Source: Haemophilus haemolyticus_M
GTDB lineage: Bacteria; Pseudomonadota; Gammaproteobacteria; Enterobacterales; Pasteurellaceae
Direction of reading: 5' to 3'
DNA: 64,000 nucleotides
Assembly (NCBI RefSeq): GCF_003490935.1
Contig: NZ_QQGD01000001.1
Coordinates: 310,001-374,000, forward strand
How positions within the stretch are numbered: position 1 is the first letter of the stretch; every line of letters starts with the position of its first letter. The translations under genes were made by a program, and so were the position numbers. Below the pieces are notes generated by a model. That model was not told the origin of the DNA, did not search any database, and saw nothing but the letters and a program-made list of their open reading frames with translations. Shown piece after piece: positions 9,550 to 19,001 of the stretch.

Positions 9550-9987
9550 TTAACCAGCGACTTGTTTTTCGCGGATTTCAGCTAACGTTTTGCAATCAAT
9601 GCAAAGATCTGCTGTTGGGCGTGCTTCTAAACGGCGGATACCGATTTCTTCGCCACAACAATCGCAGTAACCGAAATCATCGGTATCAAGTTTTTTCAAG
9701 GTTGTTTCGATTTTTTTCATTAGTTTGCGTTCGCGATCACGATTACGCAATTCTAGACTAAATTCCTCTTCCTGAGTTGCTCGGTCTGCGGGATCGGGGA
9801 AATTAGTTACTTCATCCTGCATATGTGCAACGGTGCGAGAAGCTTCTTCCACGATTTGCTCGTGCCAAGCATTAAGAATTTTTCTGAAATGAAGAATTTG
9901 CTCTTCATTCATATATTCTTCATCTTTTTTCATTTGATAAGGCTTAACGCCTGCTAAATCTAGCAAGCTCAATGACGCTCTTGACAT
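9550..9987 (-). CDS. dksA: RNA polymerase-binding transcription factor DksA
   Basis: Binds the secondary channel of RNA polymerase and, with ppGpp, reduces rRNA promoter activity and boosts amino acid promoters. It has 145 residues. The coiled-coil tip acidic pair is at Asp65 and Asp68 (in NFPDPADRA). The zinc finger cysteines are 108, 111, 129 and 132, and the C-terminal helix RPTADLCIDCKTLAEIREKQ is nearly identical to E. coli. A strong ribosome site AGGAGTG precedes the ATG. The E. coli neighbour gluQ is missing between dksA and pcnB. Confidence 0.97.
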   Translation of the reverse strand: MSRASLSLLDLAGVKPYQMKKDEEYMNEEQILHFRKILNAWHEQIVEEASRTVAHMQDEVTNFPDPADRATQEEEFSLELRNRDRERKLMKKIETTLKKLDTDDFGYCDCCGEEIGIRRLEARPTADLCIDCKTLAEIREKQVAG

Positions 9988-10150
9988 CTCTCACTCCTAA
10001 TACATACAGAATTTAAGCGTGGACTTCACGACTTCCTGTCTTGTTATTTTAGTTTGTTCCTGACTGCTCTTTTAGGAACCCAATTTTTGCGGGCGGTATA
10101 AATATCAGAAGTTGTTTGTTTTAGCAAGTAAATTTTCCTGAAATATTTAT

Positions 10151-10172
10151 TTTTACGATATGGATCGCAAAA
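10151..10172 (+). promoter_or_regulatory. Competence regulatory element (CRP-S site) of rec2
   Basis: The core TACGA-N6-TCGCA (10154-10169), flanked by T and A runs, matches the CRP-S type site (TGCGA-N6-TCGCA) used by CRP with Sxy in Haemophilus competence genes. A -10-like TAGTCT at 10211-10216 sits about where a promoter would be if the site were centred near -61.5. It lies between dksA and rec2 and points at rec2. Confidence 0.8.
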
Positions 10173-10246
10173 TTTGAAGCAACCGTTTGCATATTTAAAT
10201 AAAACTAGCCTAGTCTTAGAGAGATTAGGATTAATCTTTTACAAAA

Positions 10247-12613
10247 ATGAAATTAAACTTAATAACTTTAGCTGTCTTGTTAATTGTTGCGGATTTAACC
10301 TTGTTATTTCTACCGCAAGCATTTCTATTGCCTTGGCAAGTTGCTTTCGTTATTGCGCTTGCTTTGATTTTTCTTTTTATTTTTTTCCGTAGAAACGTTT
10401 TAGTTTATCTTGCCTTTTTTGTTGTTTCTCTAGATTATACACACCATTCGGCACTTAGCTTGTTACAACAGGCTCAACGTATTACCGCTCAAAAGCAAAT
10501 GGTAACTTTTGAGATTCAAGAAATTTTGCATCAACAGGATTATCAAACTCTCATTGCCACAGCAACATTGGCAAATAATTTGCAAGAACAACGAATTTTC
10601 TTAAATTGGAAAGCGAAAGAGGTGCCTCAACTATCGGAAATTTGGCAAGCTGAAATTTCTTTACGTCCTCTTTCAGCGCGATTAAATTTTGGTGGGTTTG
10701 ATCGGCAACAATGGTATTTTTCAAAAGGAATTACAGCTGTTGGAACCGTAAAAAGTGCGGCGAAAAGTGCTGATGTTTCATCATTGCGTGCAGAAAAATT
10801 GCAACAAGTAAAGAAGCAAACGGAAGGATTATCTCTACAAGGTTTATTGATCGCATTAGCTTTTGGCGAACGGGCTTGGCTAGATAAAAACATTTGGTCA
10901 ATTTACCAACAAACGAATACCGCACATTTTATTGCTATTTCTGGCTTACATATTGGGTTGGCTATGGGAATTGGATTTTACTTGGCGCGTGTTGTGCAAG
11001 TATTTTTCCCCACCCGTTTTATTCATCCTTATTTTCCTTTAGTTTTTGGTGTTCTATTTGCTTTAATTTATGCGTATTTGGCTGGTTTTAGCGTGCCGAC
11101 TTTTCGTGCCATTTCAGCACTTGTTTTCGTTTTCTTCATTCAAATAATGCGGCGACATTATTCGCCCATTCAGCTTTTTACGTTGGTTGTCGGATTCTTG
11201 CTTTTCTGTGATCCATTAATGCCGCTTTCGGTCAGTTTTTGGCTTTCTTGTGGAGCCGTTGGTTGTTTGATCCTCTGGTATCGTTATGTGCCTTTTTCAC
11301 TTTTTCAATGGAAAAATCGTCCCTTTTCCCCAAAAGTGCGGTGGATTTTGAGTTTATTTCATTTGCAATTTGGGTTATTGCTCTTTTTTACGCCTTTGCA
11401 ACTTTTTCTATTTAATGGCTTATCGCTGAGTGGATTTTTAGCCAATCTTATTGCCGTACCACTTTATAGCTTTTTTCTTGTGCCCTTGATTTTATTTGCT
11501 GTTTTTACCAACGGCGCGGTTTTTTCTTGGCAACTAGCAAATAAGCTAGCCGAAGGAATCACTTGGTTAATTTCTGTTTTTCAAGGAAATTGGTTTAATG
11601 TTTCATTTAATTTAGCGCTGGTTTTAACCGCACTTTGTGCGGGAGTTTTTATGTTAATTATTTGGAGTATTTACCGAGAACCTGAGGTTTCATCATCGAA
11701 CTGGCAAATAAAACGAGCAAAATTTTTTACATTAAATCTCAGTAAACCTTTGCTAAAAAATGATCGGAGCAACGTTTTGCGATGTTCTTTCAGCATTATT
11801 TCGCTGTGTTTTATGATTTTGTTGTTTAAACAATTGAGCAAACCAACTTGGCAGGTAGATACTTTAGATGTGGGGCAGGGGCTGGCAACGCTGATTGTGA
11901 AAAATGGCAAAGGGATTCTTTATGATACGGGTTCTTCTTGGCGAGGGGGGAATATGGCTGAGTTGGAAATTTTGCCTTATTTACAAAGAGAAGGGATTGT
12001 TTTGGAAAAATTGATTTTAAGTCACGACGATAACGATCACGCAGGTGGTGCTTCGACAATTTTAAAGGCGTATCCCAATGTGGAATTTATTACCCCTTCA
12101 CGAAAAAACTATGGGGAAAATCACCGCACTTTTTGTACTGCTGGACGTGATTGGCATTGGCAAGGGCTACATTTTCAAATACTTTCACCGCATTCTATTG
12201 TGGAGAGAGCAGATAATCCCCATTCTTGTGTAATTTTAGTCGATGATGGAAAACATCGAGTTTTGCTGACTGGCGATGCTGAAGCAAAAAATGAACAAAT
12301 TTTTGCTCGCACTTTAGGCAAAATTGATGTGTTGCAAGTGGGGCATCACGGAAGTAAAACATCGACAAGTGAATACTTACTTTCTCAGGTTCGACCAGAT
12401 GTGGCGATTATTTCTAGCGGACGTTGGAATCCGTGGAAATTCCCCTATTATTCGGTTATAGAAAGGCTTCAACGCTATAAAAGTGCGGTAGAAAATACCG
12501 CTGTTTCAGGGCTAGTGCGGGTAAATTTTTTTCAAGATCGATTAGAAATCCAACAAGCACGCGCAGAATTTTCCCCTTGGTATGCGCGTGTAATTGGATT
12601 ATCAAAGGAATAA
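10247..12613 (+). CDS. rec2: Competence DNA-translocation channel Rec2/ComEC
   Basis: Inner-membrane channel that carries a single strand of incoming DNA into the cytoplasm during transformation. The 788 residues match the family. An N-terminal membrane pair and DUF4131-like periplasmic region are followed by the polytopic Competence domain (about 190-480), starting with SLQGLLIALAFGER. A C-terminal metallo-beta-lactamase-like domain carries SHDDNDHAGG at about 591-600. The competence site upstream supports this role. The E. coli homolog ycaI also precedes msbA. The gene contains several uptake cores. Confidence 0.95.
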   Translation: MKLNLITLAVLLIVADLTLLFLPQAFLLPWQVAFVIALALIFLFIFFRRNVLVYLAFFVVSLDYTHHSALSLLQQAQRITAQKQMVTFEIQEILHQQDYQTLIATATLANNLQEQRIFLNWKAKEVPQLSEIWQAEISLRPLSARLNFGGFDRQQWYFSKGITAVGTVKSAAKSADVSSLRAEKLQQVKKQTEGLSLQGLLIALAFGERAWLDKNIWSIYQQTNTAHFIAISGLHIGLAMGIGFYLARVVQVFFPTRFIHPYFPLVFGVLFALIYAYLAGFSVPTFRAISALVFVFFIQIMRRHYSPIQLFTLVVGFLLFCDPLMPLSVSFWLSCGAVGCLILWYRYVPFSLFQWKNRPFSPKVRWILSLFHLQFGLLLFFTPLQLFLFNGLSLSGFLANLIAVPLYSFFLVPLILFAVFTNGAVFSWQLANKLAEGITWLISVFQGNWFNVSFNLALVLTALCAGVFMLIIWSIYREPEVSSSNWQIKRAKFFTLNLSKPLLKNDRSNVLRCSFSIISLCFMILLFKQLSKPTWQVDTLDVGQGLATLIVKNGKGILYDTGSSWRGGNMAELEILPYLQREGIVLEKLILSHDDNDHAGGASTILKAYPNVEFITPSRKNYGENHRTFCTAGRDWHWQGLHFQILSPHSIVERADNPHSCVILVDDGKHRVLLTGDAEAKNEQIFARTLGKIDVLQVGHHGSKTSTSEYLLSQVRPDVAIISSGRWNPWKFPYYSVIERLQRYKSAVENTAVSGLVRVNFFQDRLEIQQARAEFSPWYARVIGLSKE

Positions 12614-12653
12614 AAGGTACAATGCGCGCAATTTTTACTATTAGATAGCGATT

Positions 12654-14417
12654 ATGCAAAAACAAAAATTACAAGATCATGACTTTTCTACCCTGCAAAC
12701 TTTTAAACGTTTGTGGCCAATGATTAAATCTTTTAAAGCGGGTTTAGTGGTGGCTGCTATCGCATTGGTGCTTAATGCTTTGGCAGATTCAGGTCTTATT
12801 TATTTATTAAAACCTTTGCTAGATGATGGATTCGGTAAGGCGGATCATTCATTTTTGAAAATGATGGCTGTGGTCGTCGTGGGAATGATTTTTTTGCGTG
12901 GGGTCTCTAACTTTATTTCTAATTATTGTTTAGCATGGGTGTCAGGCAAAGTTGTGATGACAATGCGTCGTCGCTTGTTTAAGCATTTGATGTTTATGCC
13001 AGTGAGTTTCTTTGACAGAAATTCAACAGGTAAATTACTTTCTCGTATTACTTATGATTCTGAGATGATTGCAAGTTCTTCTTCAGGATCTTTGATTACC
13101 ATTGTGCGAGAGGGGGCATATATTATTTCGCTATTAGCAGTAATGTTTTACACAAGCTGGGAATTAACCCTTGTTTTATTTGTTATCGGGCCAGTTATTG
13201 CGGTATTGATCACTATCGTGTCAAAAATTTTCCGTAAATTGAGTAAGAATTTACAAGATTCAATGGGAGAATTAACAGCGACGACCGAACAAATGCTGAA
13301 AGGACATAAAGTCGTGCTTTCGTTTGGTGGTCAGCTTGTAGAGGAAGAACGTTTTAATAAAGTGAGTAACAATATGCGTCGTAAAGGTATGAAAATGGTC
13401 ACCGCAGATTCCATTTCCGACCCAGTGGTGCAGATTATTGCTTCTCTTGCTTTGGCGGCAGTATTGTTTTTAGCGACGACTCCGTTGATTGCGGAAGATA
13501 ACCTAAGTGCGGGTTCTTTTACGGTAGTTTTCTCATCTATGTTGGCGATGATGCGCCCATTAAAATCTTTAACGAACGTAAACTCTCAATTCCAACGCGG
13601 AATGGCAGCATGTCAAACGCTATTTGCCATTTTAGATTTAGAACCAGAAAAAGATAACGGCACTTATCAAGCTGAACCCGCGAAAGGAGAATTAGAATTT
13701 AAGAATGTGAGTTTTGCATATCCAGGAAAAGAGGAACTTGCATTAAATAATATTTCTTTTAGCGTTCCAGCTGGAAAAACCGTAGCTCTAGTGGGGCGTT
13801 CTGGATCGGGTAAATCAACCATTGCTAATTTAGTGACCCGTTTTTACGATATTGAGCAAGGTGAAATTTTACTGGATGGTGTAAATATTCAAGATTATCG
13901 TTTATCCAATTTACGTGAAAACTGTGCGGTGGTTTCTCAACAGATCCATTTATTTAACGATACCATTGCGAATAATATTGCTTATGCGGCGCAGGATAAG
14001 TATTCTCGCGAAGAAATTATCGCTGCAGCAAAAGCGGCTTATGCTTTAGAGTTTATTGAAAAATTACCGCAAGGTTTTGATACGGTAATTGGCGAAAATG
14101 GCGCAAGCCTATCCGGTGGGCAACGTCAGCGTTTAGCGATTGCTCGCGCTTTATTGCGTAATTCGCCAGTATTAATTTTAGATGAAGCTACATCTGCACT
14201 AGATACAGAATCAGAACGAGCAATTCAATCTGCATTAGAGGAATTAAAGAAAGATCGTACTATTATCGTAATCGCCCATCGTTTATCAACTATTGAAAAT
14301 GCGGATGAAATTCTTGTGATTGATCACGGAGAAATTTGTGAGCGTGGCAACCATAAAGCATTGCTTGAACAAAATGGCGCTTATAAACAGCTACACAGTA
14401 TGCAGTTTACTGGCTAA
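12654..14417 (+). CDS. msbA: Lipid A flippase, ABC transporter MsbA
   Basis: Homodimeric ABC exporter that flips core-lipid A (lipooligosaccharide) across the inner membrane. It has 587 residues: six membrane helices in the first 310, then the ATPase domain with Walker A GRSGSGKST near 380, signature LSGGQRQRLA near 485 and Walker B VLILDEATS near 509. It starts 40 bases after rec2. A GAAA-loop hairpin separates it from lpxK. Confidence 0.96.
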   Translation: MQKQKLQDHDFSTLQTFKRLWPMIKSFKAGLVVAAIALVLNALADSGLIYLLKPLLDDGFGKADHSFLKMMAVVVVGMIFLRGVSNFISNYCLAWVSGKVVMTMRRRLFKHLMFMPVSFFDRNSTGKLLSRITYDSEMIASSSSGSLITIVREGAYIISLLAVMFYTSWELTLVLFVIGPVIAVLITIVSKIFRKLSKNLQDSMGELTATTEQMLKGHKVVLSFGGQLVEEERFNKVSNNMRRKGMKMVTADSISDPVVQIIASLALAAVLFLATTPLIAEDNLSAGSFTVVFSSMLAMMRPLKSLTNVNSQFQRGMAACQTLFAILDLEPEKDNGTYQAEPAKGELEFKNVSFAYPGKEELALNNISFSVPAGKTVALVGRSGSGKSTIANLVTRFYDIEQGEILLDGVNIQDYRLSNLRENCAVVSQQIHLFNDTIANNIAYAAQDKYSREEIIAAAKAAYALEFIEKLPQGFDTVIGENGASLSGGQRQRLAIARALLRNSPVLILDEATSALDTESERAIQSALEELKKDRTIIVIAHRLSTIENADEILVIDHGEICERGNHKALLEQNGAYKQLHSMQFTG

Positions 14418-14433
14418 TTTATTGATTATCGAA

Positions 14434-14464
14434 AACGCGAGTTGAAAAACTCGCGTTATTTTAT
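14434..14464 (+). terminator. Hairpin between msbA and lpxK
   Basis: A 10-bp stem (AACGCGAGTT with AACTCGCGTT) closed by a GAAA tetraloop is followed by a T-rich stretch. It looks like an intrinsic terminator placed between two genes usually thought of as one operon, so it may only partly stop transcription. Confidence 0.75.
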
Positions 14465-14489
14465 CCGCACTTATTAGAAAGGATTTTCT

Positions 14490-15488
14490 ATGCCCTTCTG
14501 GTATTCCAACTCCAAACTTATTTGGCTCTTATCGCCTTTTTCTTTATTGTTTTGGTTGATTAGCCAACTTCGTCGCGCCTTATTCTCTTTGGGGCTCAAG
14601 TCTTCTTATCGCGCACCGAAACCAGTGATAATTGTGGGAAATTTGTCTGTTGGTGGAAATGGTAAAACGCCCGTGGTTGTTTGGCTTGTGGAAGAATTAA
14701 AAAAACAAGGTCTGCGTGTAGGTGTGATTTCTCGTGGTTACGGCAGTAAATCTAAAACGTATCCGTTATGCGTCACTGAAAATACGAATCCAATTGAAGG
14801 TGGCGATGAGCCTGTATTGATCGCGAAACGTACTAATGCGCCAGTTGTGATTTCCCCGAATCGCCAGCAAGCGATTGAATTACTCTTAAGCCAAGCAGAG
14901 TGCGATACTATTATTTCTGACGATGGTTTACAGCATTATCAATTACAACGTGATTTAGAAATTGTCGTAATGGATGCTGAGCGCGCATTGGGAAATGGTT
15001 TTGTATTGCCAGCAGGCCCATTGCGTGAATTACCAAGTCGATTAAAATCCGTAGATTTTGTGATCACTAATGGTGGAAAAAATCAGTATTCAGATGCGGT
15101 TATGCGTCTCGTGCCCCATTTCGCGATTAATTTAAAAACCAATGAAAAACGCCAATTAAAGGAATTTCAAGCAGGCGTTGCTATCGCAGGGATTGGCAAT
15201 CCACAGCGTTTTTTTACTATGTTAGAAAACTTAGGGATTCAATTAGAGCGAACTCAAGCATTTCAAGATCATCAACATTTTGAAGCCTCTCAATTAGAAA
15301 AACTTGCTGAAAATCAACCGCTCTTTATGACGGAAAAAGATGCCGTAAAATGCCAATCTTTTGCCAAAGATAATTGGTGGTATGTCCCTGTCGATGCGGA
15401 GATTATTGAGGCTGAAAAACAAAGTGAAAATTTACCGCTCTTTTGGGCCAAAATAGACAAACTTGTGGAGCAATATAGAAATGTCTGA
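14490..15488 (+). CDS. lpxK: Tetraacyldisaccharide 4'-kinase
   Basis: Phosphorylates the 4' position of the lipid A disaccharide at the inner membrane. It has 332 residues. An N-terminal hydrophobic anchor (about 10-30) is followed by the P-loop-like GNLSVGGNGKTP at 50-61 and by ISDDGLQHYQL. It follows msbA, as in E. coli. Its stop overlaps the ATG of the ycaR remnant in ATGTCTGA. Confidence 0.96.
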   Translation: MPFWYSNSKLIWLLSPFSLLFWLISQLRRALFSLGLKSSYRAPKPVIIVGNLSVGGNGKTPVVVWLVEELKKQGLRVGVISRGYGSKSKTYPLCVTENTNPIEGGDEPVLIAKRTNAPVVISPNRQQAIELLLSQAECDTIISDDGLQHYQLQRDLEIVVMDAERALGNGFVLPAGPLRELPSRLKSVDFVITNGGKNQYSDAVMRLVPHFAINLKTNEKRQLKEFQAGVAIAGIGNPQRFFTMLENLGIQLERTQAFQDHQHFEASQLEKLAENQPLFMTEKDAVKCQSFAKDNWWYVPVDAEIIEAEKQSENLPLFWAKIDKLVEQYRNV

Positions 15489-15555
15489 AAAGATTAATCC
15501 TCAGTTGTTTTGATTGCTTGCCGATAAAGCTGAAATATTAAAGAATAAGGAATAA
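15481..15555 (+). pseudogene. Decayed ycaR (Trm112-like) remnant
   Basis: Between lpxK and kdsB, where E. coli has the 60-residue zinc protein YcaR, an ATG overlapping the lpxK stop opens a frame reading MSEKINPQLF, then a stop at 15511-15513. It continues in the same frame as LLADKAEILKNKE to a second stop. The two halves look like the start and the tail of a YcaR protein with the CPxCxG zinc-binding middle lost. This is inference from position and residual similarity. Confidence 0.55.
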
Positions 15556-15558
15556 ATT

Positions 15559-16323
15559 ATGTCATTTACCGTGATTATCCCCGCTCGTTTTGCATCAAGT
15601 CGTTTACCTGGAAAACCTCTTGCTGATATTGCAGGCAAGCCAATGATTCAACATGTATTTGAGAAAGCTCTGCAGTCTGGTGCGAGCCGAGTGATTATTG
15701 CCACCGATAATGAAAATGTGGCTAATGTTGCCAAAAGTTTTGGTGCTGAAGTCTGTATGACTTCGGTTAATCATAATTCTGGTACAGAACGTTTAGCGGA
15801 AGTGGTAGAAAAATTAGCGATTCCTGACAATGAAATCATTGTCAATATTCAAGGGGATGAGCCTTTGATTCCTCCCGTTATCGTGCGACAAGTGGCAGAT
15901 AATTTAGCAAAATTTAATGTCAATATGGCAAGCCTTGCGGTAAAAATTCACGATGCTGAGGAATTATTTAATCCAAATGCAGTGAAAGTATTAACAGATA
16001 AAGAGGGCTATGTACTGTATTTTTCCCGTTCGGTTATTCCTTACGATCGTGATCAGTTTATGAATTTACAGGATGTTCAGAAGTTACAGCTTGCGGACGC
16101 TTACTTACGTCATATTGGCATTTACGCGTATCGTGCTGGTTTCATAAAACAATATGTGCAATGGGCACCAACTCAACTTGAAAATCTAGAAAAACTTGAG
16201 CAGCTTCGTGTGTTATATAACGGCGAACGCATTCATGTGGAGCTTGCGAAAGAAGTGCCTGCAGTGGGGGTGGATACTGCTGAAGATTTGGAAAAAGTGC
16301 GAGCAATTTTAGCGGCGAATTAA
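15559..16323 (+). CDS. kdsB: CMP-KDO synthetase
   Basis: Activates 3-deoxy-D-manno-octulosonate as CMP-KDO for transfer to lipid A. It has 254 residues. The N-terminal IPARFASSRLPGKPL, NIQGDEPLIP and SGTERLAEV are cytidylyltransferase signatures. A good ribosome site (AAGGAATAAATT) precedes the ATG. It is followed after one base by uvrC, so the two are very likely coupled. Confidence 0.97.
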   Translation: MSFTVIIPARFASSRLPGKPLADIAGKPMIQHVFEKALQSGASRVIIATDNENVANVAKSFGAEVCMTSVNHNSGTERLAEVVEKLAIPDNEIIVNIQGDEPLIPPVIVRQVADNLAKFNVNMASLAVKIHDAEELFNPNAVKVLTDKEGYVLYFSRSVIPYDRDQFMNLQDVQKLQLADAYLRHIGIYAYRAGFIKQYVQWAPTQLENLEKLEQLRVLYNGERIHVELAKEVPAVGVDTAEDLEKVRAILAAN

Positions 16324-16324
16324 A

Positions 16325-18154
16325 ATGTTTGATGCTAAAAAGTTCTTAGCGGATGTCTCTCACGAACCTGGTGTTTATCGTATGTATGATGATAAAGATC
16401 AGGTTATTTATGTTGGGAAAGCAAAGGATTTAAAAAAACGTCTTTCAAGCTATTTTCGTAAAAATCTGAGCAGTAAAAAAACAGAAGCGTTGGTGGCGTC
16501 AATTCATCATATTGACACCACGCTAACTTCATCTGAAACAGAAGCTTTACTGCTAGAGCATAATTTTATCAAGCTTTATCAGCCTCGTTATAACGTATTA
16601 TTGCGTGATGATAAATCCTATCCATTTATTTTATTAACCAAAGAACGTCATCCAAGAATCACTTCTTATCGTGGTTCTAAAAAATTTGCAGGTGAATATT
16701 TTGGGCCTTATCCTCACGCGGGAGCCGTGCGTGAAACTTTATCGCTTTTGCAAAAACTTTTCCCTGTTCGACAATGTGAAAATTCCGTTTATTCCAACCG
16801 CTCTCGTCCTTGTTTGCAGTATCAAATTGGGCGTTGTTCTGCACCTTGTGTACAGGGATGTGTTTCTGATGAAGAATATAATCAGCAAGTTGAATTAGCC
16901 CGCTTATTTTTACAAGGCAAAGATCAACAGGTGTTAGATTATTTAATCGGTAAAATGGAGCAGGAAAGCAGAAATTTAGATTTTGAACAGGCTGCGCGTT
17001 ATCGTGATCAGATTCAGGCGGTACGTTCAGTTATTGAAAAACAATTTGTATCCAATGAGCGTTTAGATGATATGGATATTATGTCTATCGCTTACCAATA
17101 TGGTTTAGCCTGTGTACAGGTGATGTTTATTCGTCAAGGAAAAGTGCTAGGCAATCGTAGTTACTTCCCCAAAGTACCCGCCAATACGGATTTATCGGAA
17201 CTTACAGAAACTTTTGTAGGGCAATTTTATTTACAAGGCCATCAAGGACGAAGTATCCCGAATAGCATTATTGTCGATCGTCAATTAGCTGAAAAATCAG
17301 AGCTTGAGCAACTTCTTACTGATCAAGCGGGCAGAAAAGTAACGATTCAAGAAAGTGTAAAAGGTGATAAGAGTAAATACTTACAGCTTGCACAAGTTAA
17401 TGCTAAAGCGGCTTTAAATGTACAACTTAAACAATCTTCACGAATGTCAGAGCGTTATCAAGCGTTGTGTGAACTGTTAAATCTTCCTGAAATTAAGCGT
17501 ATGGAATGTTTCGATATAAGCCACACGATGGGAAATCAAACAGTAGCATCTTGTGTTGTCTTTAATCAAGAAGGTCCACTAAAATCTGATTATCGTCGTT
17601 TTAATATTGAAGGCATTACTGGCGGGGATGATTATGCTGCGATGGAACAAGCGTTGCAGAAACGTTATGAGCGAGATTTAGAAGAAGATAAAATTCCCGA
17701 TATTATTTTTATTGATGGTGGAAAAGGGCAATTAAATCGTGCATTGAATGTGTTCCAACATCTTCAAGTAAAATGGGATAAAAATAGACCGCACTTAATT
17801 GGCGTAGCAAAAGGTGTGGATCGTCGAGCAGGGCAGGAAGTACTGATCATCAGCAAACAAGACCGCGAAATTCATTTGCCTGATGATAGTTTGGCATTGC
17901 ATTTGATTCAACACATCCGTGATGAAAGCCATAATCATGCAATAAGCGGACACCGTAAAAAACGTCAAAAAGCCTTTACACAAAGTGGTTTAGAAACCAT
18001 CGAAGGAGTGGGCACTAAACGTCGTCAGGCTTTACTGAAATATCTTGGTGGTTTACAAGGTGTGAAAAAGGCGACCTTAGATGAAATAGCCTCTGTACCT
18101 GGAATTTCTCTTAAACTTGCCGAAACGATTGTTGAAACGCTCAAAAACGATTAA
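16325..18154 (+). CDS. uvrC: Excinuclease ABC subunit C
   Basis: Makes the dual incisions in nucleotide excision repair after UvrAB damage loading. It has 609 residues. An N-terminal GIY-YIG nuclease (GVYRMYDDKDQVIYVGKA near residue 16) precedes a Cys cluster (CLQYQIGRCSAPC), a UVR motif (YRDQIQAVRSVIE), the RNase H-like C-terminal nuclease (FIDGGKGQLN), and helix-hairpin-helix repeats at the end. It starts one base after kdsB. Confidence 0.97.
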   Translation: MFDAKKFLADVSHEPGVYRMYDDKDQVIYVGKAKDLKKRLSSYFRKNLSSKKTEALVASIHHIDTTLTSSETEALLLEHNFIKLYQPRYNVLLRDDKSYPFILLTKERHPRITSYRGSKKFAGEYFGPYPHAGAVRETLSLLQKLFPVRQCENSVYSNRSRPCLQYQIGRCSAPCVQGCVSDEEYNQQVELARLFLQGKDQQVLDYLIGKMEQESRNLDFEQAARYRDQIQAVRSVIEKQFVSNERLDDMDIMSIAYQYGLACVQVMFIRQGKVLGNRSYFPKVPANTDLSELTETFVGQFYLQGHQGRSIPNSIIVDRQLAEKSELEQLLTDQAGRKVTIQESVKGDKSKYLQLAQVNAKAALNVQLKQSSRMSERYQALCELLNLPEIKRMECFDISHTMGNQTVASCVVFNQEGPLKSDYRRFNIEGITGGDDYAAMEQALQKRYERDLEEDKIPDIIFIDGGKGQLNRALNVFQHLQVKWDKNRPHLIGVAKGVDRRAGQEVLIISKQDREIHLPDDSLALHLIQHIRDESHNHAISGHRKKRQKAFTQSGLETIEGVGTKRRQALLKYLGGLQGVKKATLDEIASVPGISLKLAETIVETLKND

Positions 18155-18251
18155 TCAATTATCTCTTAAGTGTAAATAACGATTGCTTTTCATCATAAAG
18201 CCATTATGATCCGCACTTTCGGATTTATTTAACTCTATTATAGGAAAAATT

Positions 18252-18965
18252 ATGTTTGAATGGATTACCGATCCTGAAGCGTGGATATCACTTGCGACAC
18301 TTGCTGCTTTGGAGATCGTTTTAGGGGTCGATAATATTATTTTTATTAGTATCCTAGTTGGGCGTTTACCTGAAAGCCAACGCCAGTCTGGTCGTATTGT
18401 TGGACTTGGTTTAGCAATGTTGACAAGAATTTTACTTTTAATGTCACTTGCTTGGATGATGAAACTTACTGCACCGTTATTTACTGTGTTTAATCAAGAA
18501 ATTTCTGGGCGTGATTTGATTTTATTAATCGGTGGTTTATTTCTGATTGTAAAAAGTTCAGGCGAAATTAAAGAAGCAATCAATCATCAAGACCATCATG
18601 AATCGGAAAGAAAAAATAAAGTGAGTTATCTTGGCGTATTAATTCAAATTGCAGTGCTAGATATTGTATTTTCTTTAGATTCCGTGATTACAGCAGTAGG
18701 TATGGCAAGCCATCTTTCTGTGATGATTTTGGCGATTATTATTGCCGTTGGCGTGATGATGTTTGCGGCAAAACCAATCGGCGATTTCGTAGATACGCAT
18801 CCAACCTTGAAAATTCTGGCTTTAGCCTTCTTAGTTTTAGTCGGAATTAGTTTAATCGCAGAAAGTTTAGATATTCACATCCCGAAAGGTTACATCTATT
18901 TTGCAATGGGATTCTCTGTTGTAGTCGAAATGATCAATATTCGAATGAGAAGATTGATGAAATAA
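18252..18965 (+). CDS. TerC-family membrane protein
   Basis: Polytopic inner-membrane protein of the TerC/YgdQ family, which includes proteins tied to metal-ion export and tellurite resistance; the exact substrate here is unknown. It has 237 residues and about seven membrane helices. Family motifs EIVLGVDNIIFISIL (near residue 21) and DIVFSLDSVITAVGM (near 138) carry the conserved membrane Asp residues. It corresponds in position to Rd HI0056. In Rd, as I recall, sugar-acid (uxu/kdg) genes follow, but here a PhnA-like gene comes next. Confidence 0.88.
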   Translation: MFEWITDPEAWISLATLAALEIVLGVDNIIFISILVGRLPESQRQSGRIVGLGLAMLTRILLLMSLAWMMKLTAPLFTVFNQEISGRDLILLIGGLFLIVKSSGEIKEAINHQDHHESERKNKVSYLGVLIQIAVLDIVFSLDSVITAVGMASHLSVMILAIIIAVGVMMFAAKPIGDFVDTHPTLKILALAFLVLVGISLIAESLDIHIPKGYIYFAMGFSVVVEMINIRMRRLMK

Positions 18966-18971
18966 ATTAGA

Positions 18972-18998
18972 AGTGCGGTCTATATAGACCGCATTTTT
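18972..18998. terminator. Bidirectional terminator
   Basis: TGCGGTC, six bases TATATA, then GACCGCA form a near-perfect palindrome with a T-run on the plus side and an A-rich side for the minus gene. It sits between the convergent terC-like and PhnA-like genes. Confidence 0.8.
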
Positions 18999-19001
18999 CG
19001 A

